Shown here: positions 34,731 to 42,485 of the stretch, piece by piece | Layout: the number at the start of each line of letters is the position of its first letter | Position numbering within the stretch: the first letter of the stretch is position 1 | Source of the DNA: Deltaproteobacteria bacterium | Lineage (GTDB): Bacteria > JADJOY01 | DNA: 64,000 nt | Direction of reading: 5' to 3' | Assembly (NCBI GenBank): GCA_016713535.1 | Contig: JADJOY010000010.1 | Location: 248,001-312,000, forward strand | Program-made: the position numbers and the translations under genes | The notes under the pieces: model-generated | What the model was told of the DNA's origin: nothing | Databases searched by the model: none | What the model saw: only the letters and a program-made list of their open reading frames with translations

Positions 34731-36221
34731 TCAGCCTCGCGACTTGCGCCGGCCGCCGAGCACCATCGCCAGCGGTAGCAACATCACCGCCGGGCTTCCG
34801 GCGCCGCAGCCGGTGCTTGGCACCAACTCGTAAGCACCCGTGTCGCACTTCCCGCCCGCGGGTTGCGGCCGCGCCGTGCCACGCTGATCGACGGCAGGGC
34901 AGCCGGCACCCAGCCCCTTGTCGATGGCCGGGCTGCCGGTGAGCAGCGCGTGGGTCGGGGTGGGCCCGCCGTTGGCCGCGAGCGCGCCGAGCTTGGGATC
35001 GGCGACGCTCACGAGGTCGGTGCCGGCGCCGAAGCCGCAGCCGTTCGCGGGGCTCTCGAGGTTGCCGCCCTGGCTGTTCATCACGCCGCTACCGAGGAAG
35101 CGGCAGCTCCCTTGGACCAGGGTGTTGGAGAGGGTGATGGAGCCGGTGTTCACCAGCAGCGCCGTGCCGCTCGCGGCCTGGTTTGCTGCCACCGTCGAGT
35201 TGATCATCACGAGGACCGCACCCGAGGTGTCGCCGCCGGTGATGATGCCGCCGCCGGAGCTGGGCACCGTGAACGAGTTGGCGACGTTGCCGCTGATCGT
35301 GCTGTTCTCGATGGTGAGCGGACCGTCGTTGAGAATGCCCGCGCCGCCGCCGGTGGGCGGCCACGGAAAGCCGCTCGCCGCGGCACCCAGCGCCGTGTTG
35401 GCGCTGATGGTCGAGCCGGTGATCGTCATCGAGCCGCCGAGGCCGAAGAACGCGTTGCTGACGCCGGCGCCGCCGAGCTGGGCGGTGTTCTGGGTGATGG
35501 TCGAGTCGGTGACGCTGACGACGGCGGTGGGGCCGTCGTTGCCGATGCCACCCGAGAAGCCGCTCTCGAAGTTGAGGAACGTGAGGTCGAGGGCTGCGAA
35601 GTTGCCACTCAGCGTCGAGCGCACCAGGTGCACGTGGCCGCCCAGGTTCTGGATGGCGCCGCCGTTGAGGGCGGTGTTGTCGCGGATGGTGACATCGGTG
35701 AACGTGACGTCGGCGTTCTGCTCGACCATCACGCCGCCGCCCATCGGCGTCTGCGACTCGCCGGCCTCGGGCTCGTGGAGCACCGCGGTGCCACCCGTGA
35801 GCGTCAGCTTCGAGATGCCGATGGTCGCGCCCCGGAGGTGCATCACCCGGTCGATGTCGCCGGCGTCGATCACCGTGGTCGCTGCGCCGGCTCCGTCGAT
35901 CTGGACGTTGTCCAGTACGTCGAGGTCGCCGGTCAGCCCGAGATCCTCGTAACGGCCGCCGGCCGTGAGGAGGTAGTTGCCAGCCGGTACCACGATGCTG
36001 TCGAAGGCTACGGCCCCCGGCGTTCCGGCCGGGCACGCATCCACCGCCACGTTGAAGTTGGCGGCGCGGAGCGCCTCGCGGAGGGTGCAGTTGCCGTTCG
36101 GGCCGGCGCCCAGATCGTCCGCAGTCGAGTCGACGGTGATGGTCGTGGCCGCGGCGGTCGCGGCGCCGCCGGTGATCGCCACGAACGCCGCGATGGCGAG
36201 AGAGTGAGTCCGGTTCCGCAC
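34731..36221 (-). CDS. CSLREA-domain secreted beta-helix protein
   Basis: A 496-aa protein starting at a GTG with a GAGGGGG ribosome site upstream. A signal peptide (SLAIAAFVAITGGAATAAA) is followed by the CSLREA motif NCTLREALRAANFNVAVDAC. Repeated beta-helix-like turns follow (MTITGSTISANTALG, LTIENSTISGNVAN, VSVTDSTITQNTAQLGGAG). Near the end SPAIDKGLGAGCPAVDQRG and CDTGAYELVP form the usual closing block of this family. The C-terminus GCGAGSPAVMLLPLAMVLGG with RRKSRG looks like a MYXO-CTERM-type sorting tail. Intact paralogue of the damaged gene at 28979-30951. Probably a surface protein. Confidence 0.88.
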   Translation of the reverse strand: MRNRTHSLAIAAFVAITGGAATAAATTITVDSTADDLGAGPNGNCTLREALRAANFNVAVDACPAGTPGAVAFDSIVVPAGNYLLTAGGRYEDLGLTGDLDVLDNVQIDGAGAATTVIDAGDIDRVMHLRGATIGISKLTLTGGTAVLHEPEAGESQTPMGGGVMVEQNADVTFTDVTIRDNTALNGGAIQNLGGHVHLVRSTLSGNFAALDLTFLNFESGFSGGIGNDGPTAVVSVTDSTITQNTAQLGGAGVSNAFFGLGGSMTITGSTISANTALGAAASGFPWPPTGGGAGILNDGPLTIENSTISGNVANSFTVPSSGGGIITGGDTSGAVLVMINSTVAANQAASGTALLVNTGSITLSNTLVQGSCRFLGSGVMNSQGGNLESPANGCGFGAGTDLVSVADPKLGALAANGGPTPTHALLTGSPAIDKGLGAGCPAVDQRGTARPQPAGGKCDTGAYELVPSTGCGAGSPAVMLLPLAMVLGGRRKSRG

Positions 36222-36486
36222 GCAAAACCCCCTCGGCGCCCGTGCCGGGCGCCACCTGTACTGGTCCGTGCGGGCGCACGAACCCTTTCGAGGTTACGCA
36301 GGTTGTGACCTCGGTCACAACCCGGTCGGCCCGGTTCCTCCGCCGGACCGCGGGCGACCCTCAGGGTGCTGTTGCGCGCGGCTCGCGGAACGTGGGAACC
36401 TCGATGCTCACCGTGATCTGGCTCACGCATGGGACGGGTTCGACCTCGCGTCGGCCCGCGGTGGGCCGTTGCGTCGAAAGGACGGG
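36222..36486. other. Divergent intergenic region
   Basis: A 265-bp gap between divergent starts at 36221 (minus) and 36487 (plus). It includes GTTGTGACCTCGGTCACAAC at about 36301-36320, an imperfect palindrome whose arms GTTGTGACC and GGTCACAAC match perfectly. That is a possible operator. The downstream ribosome site AAGGA is at about 36478-36482. Confidence 0.5.
36307..36320. promoter_or_regulatory. Candidate operator palindrome
   Basis: Arms GTTGTGACC and GGTCACAAC (about 36301-36309 and 36312-36320) form a perfect 9-bp inverted repeat separated by two bases. It sits in the intergenic region between a CSLREA gene and the soluble pentaheme cytochrome gene. The TGTGAC/GTCACA half sites resemble CRP/FNR-family operators, so redox or cAMP-type control is possible. 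This is inferred from one site only. Confidence 0.45.
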
Positions 36487-38511
36487 ATGAGGAGTGCTTC
36501 CAGTCGGGACGTCCCCGAGCTCGCCGGACCGTCGAGACCGCGCCGCTCGACCCGGGTGCGCCTGGGGCTGACCTTGCTCGCCGCAGTGGCCGTCGGGCTC
36601 ATGTTCTCGAACGGTGGTACCGCGGGTAACCGCGCGGGCAACACGGTCGTCTCCACCGACTTGATGATGCCGGGCACCCAGCAGGGCGAGGTCTTCCCGA
36701 GCAACACCACCGAGCCGGTCGGCCTCTGCAAGCAGTGCCACGGCGGTTGGGACAAGACCGTCGAGCCGTACTACCTCGCGGCCGGCAGCATGATGATGCA
36801 CTCGGGCCGCGACCCTGTGTTCTGGGGGCAGCTCGCGATCGCCGAGCAGGACTTCCCGGGCTACGGCAACGTGTGCATGCGCTGCCACATGCCCTCGGGC
36901 TGGGCCGAGAACCGCGCCATCCCGACCAACGGCTCGGCACTCACCGACCTCGACGATGGCTTCGGCGTGGAGTGCGACATTTGCCACAAGCTGGTCAATC
37001 CCGACGAGTCGGAGAACCAGGGCATCCAGAACCCGCCCTTCGTCGCCAACGACGGCGGCAACCCGCCCAACGGCTATTACGGCGCCGCGCAGATGTCGCT
37101 GGTCGCGTCCTTCAACCGCCAGGGGCCCTACACGCCGCCCGATTGCGCGCACGGCGCCGAGAAGTCGAAGTTCATCCGCACCGCGGAGATGTGCGGCACC
37201 TGCCACGACGTCTCGAACCCGATGGTCGGCGACCTGGCGCCCAACAACGGCGCCCAGCTCCCGCTCGACCCTGGCGCTTTCAGCGGCGTGCCGGGTGCGC
37301 CTGTGCAGACGAAGGCCGCGCTCAACAACTTCCCGTTCCAGTACGGCATCGTCGAGCGCACCTTCTCCGAGTGGAAGTCGAGCGCGCTCTCGACCCTGCG
37401 CGTCACCGACTATCCCACGCTGCCCGCCGAGCTCCAGCAGGGCGCGATCAAGCGCGCCTACGATCAGTCGGGCGGCGATTACGCCGACGGCCAGCCGCGC
37501 TACTACATCTGCCAGACGTGCCACATGCGGCCGCTCAAGAGCCCGGGCTGCGTGCTCCCCGGCCACACGCCGCACGACGACATGCCGCGCCACGACCTGA
37601 CCGGCGGTAACTTCTGGGTGCCCGACGCGATCGCCTACATGAAGAACAAAGGCACGCTCCGGATAGGCGCCGCGGAGCTCGGCCAGGAGGAGCTCGACGC
37701 GCTCGTGGACGGCAAGACGCGCGTCTACGCGAACCTCGCCAACGCTGGCGCACTGACCGTCGACAACGCCAACGCGCGGGTGCGCCTCGTCAATCTCACC
37801 GGCCACAAGCTGATCTCGGGCTACCCCGAGGGACGGCGCATGTGGCTCGACGTGAAGTGGTTCGACGGCTCCGGCGGGCTGGTCCGCGAGGACGGCAAGT
37901 ACGGTGCGCTCGACACGATCATCGGCGGGCAGCACGTGCAGGTACAGACGATCCTCGACCTCGACGGCACCAACACCCGGATCTACGAGACCCAGATGGC
38001 GATGTCGCAGGAGTGGGCGGCCAAGCTGCTCACGATGGGCTACTCGCCGTCCCACGTGCTGGGCTTCGATCGCAGCACCGGCCAGGTGAACTACACCCTC
38101 GGTGATCTCGCCGCGCAGGCGCCGGGCACCAACTACGTGACCTTCCACTTCGCGCTCAACAACGTCGTGGCGAAGGACAACCGCATCCCGCCCTACGGCA
38201 TGAGCTACGACATGGCGCGCGAGCGCAACGCGCTGCCGGTGCCGGCGAGCCAGTTCGGAGCTCCGGGACCCGGCGGCGCCTATGAGCACTGGGACACGGT
38301 GCAGCTCAACCCGCCCGCGAATGCGGTCACCGCGACGATCCAGCTCCTCTACCAGCCGGTGAGCTGGGAATACATCCAGTTCGTGAGCTTCGCGAACAAC
38401 CGCACCGATCCGTTCCTCGCCAACGTCGGGGTGAACCTCCTCGACGCGTGGCTCAATACCGGGATGGCGACGCCGGCGGTGATGGCGTCGGCGCCGTGGG
38501 TGAAGCCATGA
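36487..38511 (+). CDS. Secreted pentaheme cytochrome c
   Basis: A 674-aa protein with an N-terminal signal or anchor (RLGLTLLAAVAVGLMF) and no further TM segments. The heme motifs are CKQCH (about 81), CMRCH (129), CDICH (163), CGTCH (236) and CQTCH (342). A conserved beta domain carries VRLVNLTGHKLISGYPEGRR and MWLDVKW; the N-x-x-GHK-x-x-x-x-P pattern recurs in the membrane-anchored cytochromes here. The heme spacing differs from theirs, so it is a more distant relative. The ATG lies after an AAGGA ribosome site. The stop overlaps the FG-GAP gene that follows (ATGA), tying a cytochrome to a surface propeller again. Confidence 0.9.
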   Translation: MRSASSRDVPELAGPSRPRRSTRVRLGLTLLAAVAVGLMFSNGGTAGNRAGNTVVSTDLMMPGTQQGEVFPSNTTEPVGLCKQCHGGWDKTVEPYYLAAGSMMMHSGRDPVFWGQLAIAEQDFPGYGNVCMRCHMPSGWAENRAIPTNGSALTDLDDGFGVECDICHKLVNPDESENQGIQNPPFVANDGGNPPNGYYGAAQMSLVASFNRQGPYTPPDCAHGAEKSKFIRTAEMCGTCHDVSNPMVGDLAPNNGAQLPLDPGAFSGVPGAPVQTKAALNNFPFQYGIVERTFSEWKSSALSTLRVTDYPTLPAELQQGAIKRAYDQSGGDYADGQPRYYICQTCHMRPLKSPGCVLPGHTPHDDMPRHDLTGGNFWVPDAIAYMKNKGTLRIGAAELGQEELDALVDGKTRVYANLANAGALTVDNANARVRLVNLTGHKLISGYPEGRRMWLDVKWFDGSGGLVREDGKYGALDTIIGGQHVQVQTILDLDGTNTRIYETQMAMSQEWAAKLLTMGYSPSHVLGFDRSTGQVNYTLGDLAAQAPGTNYVTFHFALNNVVAKDNRIPPYGMSYDMARERNALPVPASQFGAPGPGGAYEHWDTVQLNPPANAVTATIQLLYQPVSWEYIQFVSFANNRTDPFLANVGVNLLDAWLNTGMATPAVMASAPWVKP

Positions 38512-40040
38512 GCGCGATCGTGGCCAAGAGCGAGAGAGGGCGGCGCGCGGCGCGCTTCGCAGGCGCGCTGGCGATCGTGGCGCTGGTCCCGGCGCTGATG
38601 GCGGCGCGCACGCGCCTGGGCGTCACCGCCACCGCGCCCAAGTTCCAGTGGTACGGCGGCGCCGAATACGACTACATGGGCGGTGCGGTGGGCGGCGCCG
38701 GCGACGTCGACAAGGACGGCACGCCGGACGTGATCATCGGCGCGCCATGGGCGAACCCCGGCGGTCGCGAGGACGCCGGATCGGTCTACGTTTACTCGGG
38801 GAAGACCGGCGCGCTCCTGCGCCAGCTCGACGGTGCCCACGCCGGTGACCACTTCGGCTACTCGGTGGCGGGTGCGGGTGACACCAACGGCGACGGCTAC
38901 GCCGACTTCGTGATCGGCGCGCGCGACGAGTGGCTGGGCTCGATCAACCGCGTCGGTGCCGCCTACGTGTACTCGGGTCAGAGCGGCGCGCTGCTGTGGC
39001 AGCTCCACGGCACCTGGCAGGGCGACCTGCTGGGCTGGGCGGTGGCGGGCGTGGGCGACGTGAACAAGGACGGCTTCGCGGACGTCGCGATCACCGCGCC
39101 CTACTACGACCCCAACGGCCGTCCGGACGCCGGCTCGGTGTTCGTGCGCTCGGGGGTGGACGGCAGCCAGCTCTACCGCTTCGACGGCGAGAACACGTTC
39201 AACCCCAGCGACAGCCTCGGCATCTCGGTGGCCGCGGCGGGAGACGTCGACCGCGACACCTACCCCGACATCATCGTCGGAGTGCCGCACTGGGATCCGC
39301 AGAACAACTACAACGCCGGCGGCGCGTGGCTCTACTCGGGGCACACCGGCGCGATCCTCCACAATTGGGAGGGGGTCCACTACCTCGACTACACGGGCTG
39401 GTCGGTCGCGGGTGTCGGGGACGTGAACAAGGACGGCGTCCCCGACATCGCGGTAGGCGCCAACGTGTTGCACGCCGGGACCGCGGGGAAGCCCAACACC
39501 TGGAAGACCTACGGCGGCTTCTACGTGTTCTCGGGCGCCGATTACAGCCAGATCGTCCGCGTGGTGGGGAGCGAGGAGTACCAGTATCTAGGTAACACCA
39601 TCTCGACGATCGGCGACTGGAACAAGGACGGCGCCGCGGACATCCTCGTCGGCGCGCCCAACGCCAACCCGAACGGCGTGTTCAACGCCGGCTCGACGTT
39701 CGTCTACTCCGGGGCGGGCGCGGTGCTGGCGCGCTTCGACGGCGTCAACCGCGGCGATCTGATGGGCTGGAACGTGGCCGGGCTCGGCGACATCAACGGC
39801 GACGGCGTCGGCGACCTGGTCACGGGGATCTCGAATCTGCCGGTGAGCAACGCGCCGCGCGCGGGCTCCGGCGTGGTCTATGCGTCGGCGTCGGGCTGCG
39901 GCTCGATCGCGGTCGAGACCGACGGACGTGGCCACCTGACGGGTGTCGATCTCGGTGTGCTGGCGATCCCGGTGGTGATCGTCGGTCTCGCGGGAGCACG
40001 GCGTCGGCGGGCGGGCGTGAAGCCCGCCCCTGCGGTGTGA
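38508..40040 (+). CDS. Surface FG-GAP (integrin-alpha-like) propeller protein
   Basis: A 510-aa protein with an N-terminal hydrophobic signal (FAGALAIVALVPALMAA). Seven FG-GAP blades are visible, e.g. VGGAGDVDKDGTPDVIIGAP, AGAGDTNGDGYADFVIGA, AGVGDVNKDGFADVAITAP, AGVGDVNKDGVPDIAVGA and AGLGDINGDGVGDLVTG. Each carries the calcium loop DXXXDGXXD and is followed by SGxTGALLxxLxG. The C-terminus SGCGSIAV, a hydrophobic stretch and ARRRRAG form a MYXO-CTERM-like tail. Coupled to the pentaheme cytochrome before it. The last codons run into a hairpin (40009-40029). Confidence 0.88.
   Translation: MSAIVAKSERGRRAARFAGALAIVALVPALMAARTRLGVTATAPKFQWYGGAEYDYMGGAVGGAGDVDKDGTPDVIIGAPWANPGGREDAGSVYVYSGKTGALLRQLDGAHAGDHFGYSVAGAGDTNGDGYADFVIGARDEWLGSINRVGAAYVYSGQSGALLWQLHGTWQGDLLGWAVAGVGDVNKDGFADVAITAPYYDPNGRPDAGSVFVRSGVDGSQLYRFDGENTFNPSDSLGISVAAAGDVDRDTYPDIIVGVPHWDPQNNYNAGGAWLYSGHTGAILHNWEGVHYLDYTGWSVAGVGDVNKDGVPDIAVGANVLHAGTAGKPNTWKTYGGFYVFSGADYSQIVRVVGSEEYQYLGNTISTIGDWNKDGAADILVGAPNANPNGVFNAGSTFVYSGAGAVLARFDGVNRGDLMGWNVAGLGDINGDGVGDLVTGISNLPVSNAPRAGSGVVYASASGCGSIAVETDGRGHLTGVDLGVLAIPVVIVGLAGARRRRAGVKPAPAV
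40009..40029 (+). terminator. GC-rich stem-loop at the 3' end of the FG-GAP gene
   Basis: GGGCGGGC and GCCCGCCC (8-bp perfect stem, 5-base loop GTGAA) overlap the last coding codons. There is no T tract, so it may be a repeat-derived hairpin rather than an intrinsic terminator. Confidence 0.4.
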
Positions 40041-40326
40041 ACCAGGCTCGATCGCCTGGAGCGCGGCCGCTCCGTCGGCCGCCAGCGACCGATCGAGGCG
40101 GTGGACCGAACGGTTCGCCGAAAGGCGAGTCGCAGCGCGACGGCACGTGCGGAGCGCTGCGGGGGACGGAGCCCCCCTCGCTGCGAAGACCCTCGTAGCG
40201 ACGGGGGTTCCATCCCCCGTCGCTGGGCCCACGCGTCTTCCGTGAGCGACCCAGATGGAAAGAGTCGCAGGCTCAGCGCGGCGCCACGTGCGGAGCGCCG
40301 CGAGGGACGGAGCCCCCTTCGAAGGA
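40041..40326. repeat. Intergenic repeat island
   Basis: No gene. Two imperfect 35-bp direct repeats lie at 40142-40176 and 40283-40317 (three mismatches; shared core ACGTGCGGAGCG, ending GGGACGGAGCCCCC). A perfect 9-bp stem (40199-40207 with 40214-40222, loop TTCCAT) sits between them. The stretch at 40061-40082 resembles the repeat at 34677-34703. Bases 40286-40306 recur at 14494-14514. This looks like a dispersed non-coding repeat family. Confidence 0.65.
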
Positions 40327-41370
40327 TCAAGGGCCGGCGCGCTGCTCGATCTCGGCGCGGGGCCAGCCCGTGAGCCCCGCTAGTGCGTCGACCGCGCTCT
40401 GGTGCTGGCGAGCGAGGCGGGCTCGGTAGGTCTCGCCGTCGGCGCACGCGATCGGCCCCGCCGTGTACGGGCGGCGCACGACGAAGCGCACCTGGAAGTC
40501 GCGGCGGTCGGGGGTCTCGCGGAGCTCGAGCGGTGGCCAGGTGTGCTCACTCGCGCCGAGCGCCAGCCGGAAGCGGGTCACGAAGACGTTGCGCGCGCCG
40601 CCCTGGTGATCCTGAGGCGCGGCCGCGGACTGCATCGGGTTCGCCTTCGGCGGAGGGTCGGCCGCCCACGTAGCGCCGAGCTGGTGGAGCTCGGCGATCG
40701 GCAGTGGATCCGCGACGCACGGATCGCAGAAACCGAGGTCACCCGTGTATTCGACGAGCGCGGCGCCGGGCTCGGTGCGGGCGAGCATGTTGGCCGTCGC
40801 CGCCGCGTAGAAGCGCCCGAAATCGTCCTTCACGAAGAGAGGCAGCACTGCGCCCGAAGCGACCGGTACGCTCTCGCGCCCCACCACCTGCGCCCGGCCG
40901 GTGCGGGTGAGGACGAAGATCACGAGCTCGCGGGCGGGTGTCTCGGCCGCTAGCTCCACCCGCGCGCCCCTGAGCGCGAGCGTCTTCGCCTCCCCACCGG
41001 ATCCTGGCGCCGGCGTGGCGCCGCGCTCCACCGCCGCGCTCGCCACCACGGCGCCGTTCCGCGCCGCCGGCGGCGGTGCCACGCGAAGCTCGAAGTCGAC
41101 GGGGGGTGTGCACGGGTTGGGGTCCGTGTACCCGGCGAGGCGTGGCGCGGTGTAGGCGTCGAGATGGTCGATCGGCGCAGGGCCGCCGCCTGGCGGTGCG
41201 ATCGTCACGACCCCGTTCGAGCCGTCGAGGGCCACGACCACCCGCCGCGCGCCGGGCGCCGGCTGCGCGGCTTGCGCCACGCTCGCACCGGGCGCGCCCT
41301 GCATCAGCACCGTGGCGACCACCGCGGCGGTCACCACGGCCCGGCACCGATCGCTTCGCCACGGCCGCAT
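40327..41370 (-). CDS. Secreted DUF2330-like protein
   Basis: A 347-aa protein with a Sec signal peptide (AVVTAAVVATVLMQGAPGAS, with an AQA cleavage site). The C-terminal half has the pattern VEYTGDLGFCDPCVADPLP then IAELHQLGATW. It continues with VFVTRFRLALGASEHTWPPL and DFQVRFVVRRPY, which resembles DUF2330 proteins of myxobacteria. The Cys pair CDPC is typical there. The ATG at 41370 is chosen because GGAGG lies about 8 bases upstream. The function of the family is unknown. It is divergent from the thioesterase gene. Confidence 0.65.
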   Translation of the reverse strand: MRPWRSDRCRAVVTAAVVATVLMQGAPGASVAQAAQPAPGARRVVVALDGSNGVVTIAPPGGGPAPIDHLDAYTAPRLAGYTDPNPCTPPVDFELRVAPPPAARNGAVVASAAVERGATPAPGSGGEAKTLALRGARVELAAETPARELVIFVLTRTGRAQVVGRESVPVASGAVLPLFVKDDFGRFYAAATANMLARTEPGAALVEYTGDLGFCDPCVADPLPIAELHQLGATWAADPPPKANPMQSAAAPQDHQGGARNVFVTRFRLALGASEHTWPPLELRETPDRRDFQVRFVVRRPYTAGPIACADGETYRARLARQHQSAVDALAGLTGWPRAEIEQRAGP

Positions 41371-41469
41371 CGCACCCGCCTCCGATCGTGCCGCCATCGG
41401 TCCTCCTCGCGGGCCTGCCCGGCTACACTGCCCGCCCGCCGCGCACCGATCCTACACGGGAGGAAGCCG

Positions 41470-41928
41470 ATGGACTCGCCGACCACCACCGAGCCGCACG
41501 AGCCGTGGGGAGATTCGGGCGCCTGGAACCGCCACCTCGGGCTCAGGATGATCGAGCTCTCGGGTGAACGCGTCACCGGCGAGTGGGACGTGGACCCGCG
41601 CCACTTCCAGCCCTACGGCATCGTCCACGGCGGCGTGTATTGCAGCGTGATCGAGACCGTGTGCTCGGTGGGCGCGGCGCTGAGCGTGATCGGCGAGGGC
41701 CTCTCGGTGGTCGGCCTCGACAACCACACCAGCTTCATCCGCGCGGTGCGCGGCGGGCGGCTCACCGTGGTCGCGACACCGATCACCCGCGGCCGCCGCA
41801 CGCAGCTCTGGGAAGCCGAGATCAAGAACGAGGCGGGGCAGATCGTGGCCACCGGCCGCGTTCGTTGCCTGTGCCTCGCACCCGGCACCGAGCTCGCCGG
41901 CAAGGCGGTCGGCACCACCGAGCCCTGA
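41470..41928 (+). CDS. PaaI-type hotdog-fold thioesterase
   Basis: A 152-aa protein with the hotdog thioesterase hallmark YGIVHGGVYCSVIETVCSVGA (residues about 49-69, HGGxxxxxxE) and LDNHTSFIRAVRGGRL further on. Its length is normal for the PaaI/4HBT family, which hydrolyses acyl-CoA thioesters. The start has GGAGGAAG directly upstream. Followed after 13 bp by the EamA-like gene. The substrate is not predictable. Confidence 0.88.
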   Translation: MDSPTTTEPHEPWGDSGAWNRHLGLRMIELSGERVTGEWDVDPRHFQPYGIVHGGVYCSVIETVCSVGAALSVIGEGLSVVGLDNHTSFIRAVRGGRLTVVATPITRGRRTQLWEAEIKNEAGQIVATGRVRCLCLAPGTELAGKAVGTTEP

Positions 41929-41941
41929 AGGCGAGGTCCCC

Positions 41942-42376
41942 ATGCCCGCGTCCGGCGACTGGTTCTGGTGGGCAGTCTTCTCGGCGGTGTTCGCGGCGGT
42001 GACCGCGATCCTCGCCAAGCTCGGCCTCACGGGGATCGACTCCGACTTCGCGACGCTGGTGCGCACCACCGTCATCCTGGTGGTGCTCGGGCTCTTCGTC
42101 GGACTCACTGGCAAGTGGCAGAACCCCCTCGAGCTGCGCGGCCGCTCGGTGCTCTTCCTGGTGCTCTCGGGTCTCGCCACCGGAGCTTCGTGGGTGTGCT
42201 ACTTCCGCGCGCTCAAGGCCGGTGAGGCCGCCAAGGTGGCGCCGGTCGACAAGCTGAGCGTCGTGCTGGTGGCGATCTTCGCGACGATCTTCCTGGGCGA
42301 GCGCCCGGTGGCGCGCGAGTGGTTCGGCATCGCGCTCGTGGGCCTCGGCGTGGTGGTGCTCGCGCTCAAGCGCTGA
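41942..42376 (+). CDS. EamA/DMT-family small membrane transporter
   Basis: A 144-aa protein with five or so hydrophobic helices and the EamA signature near the C-terminus (VAPVDKLSVVLVAIFATIFL then GERP, and GIALVGLGVVVLAL). It is half the usual 10-helix length, i.e. a single EamA unit that would need to dimerise. GAGGT ribosome site upstream. It is likely co-transcribed with the thioesterase. Confidence 0.85.
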   Translation: MPASGDWFWWAVFSAVFAAVTAILAKLGLTGIDSDFATLVRTTVILVVLGLFVGLTGKWQNPLELRGRSVLFLVLSGLATGASWVCYFRALKAGEAAKVAPVDKLSVVLVAIFATIFLGERPVAREWFGIALVGLGVVVLALKR

Positions 42377-42485
42377 CGCACGCGCGCCGCGAGCCGGATC
42401 GCAGGCGAGTCGCGCGGGTATCGGTGTGGCGTGGTCTTCCGGTACGATCGCGCGCTTGCGCGCTTCCGTCCCACCGGAGATCTCG

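Noticed and set aside
40142-40317. Short direct repeats as a CRISPR array
   Set aside because: Only two imperfect copies with a long unrelated spacer; no cas genes nearby.
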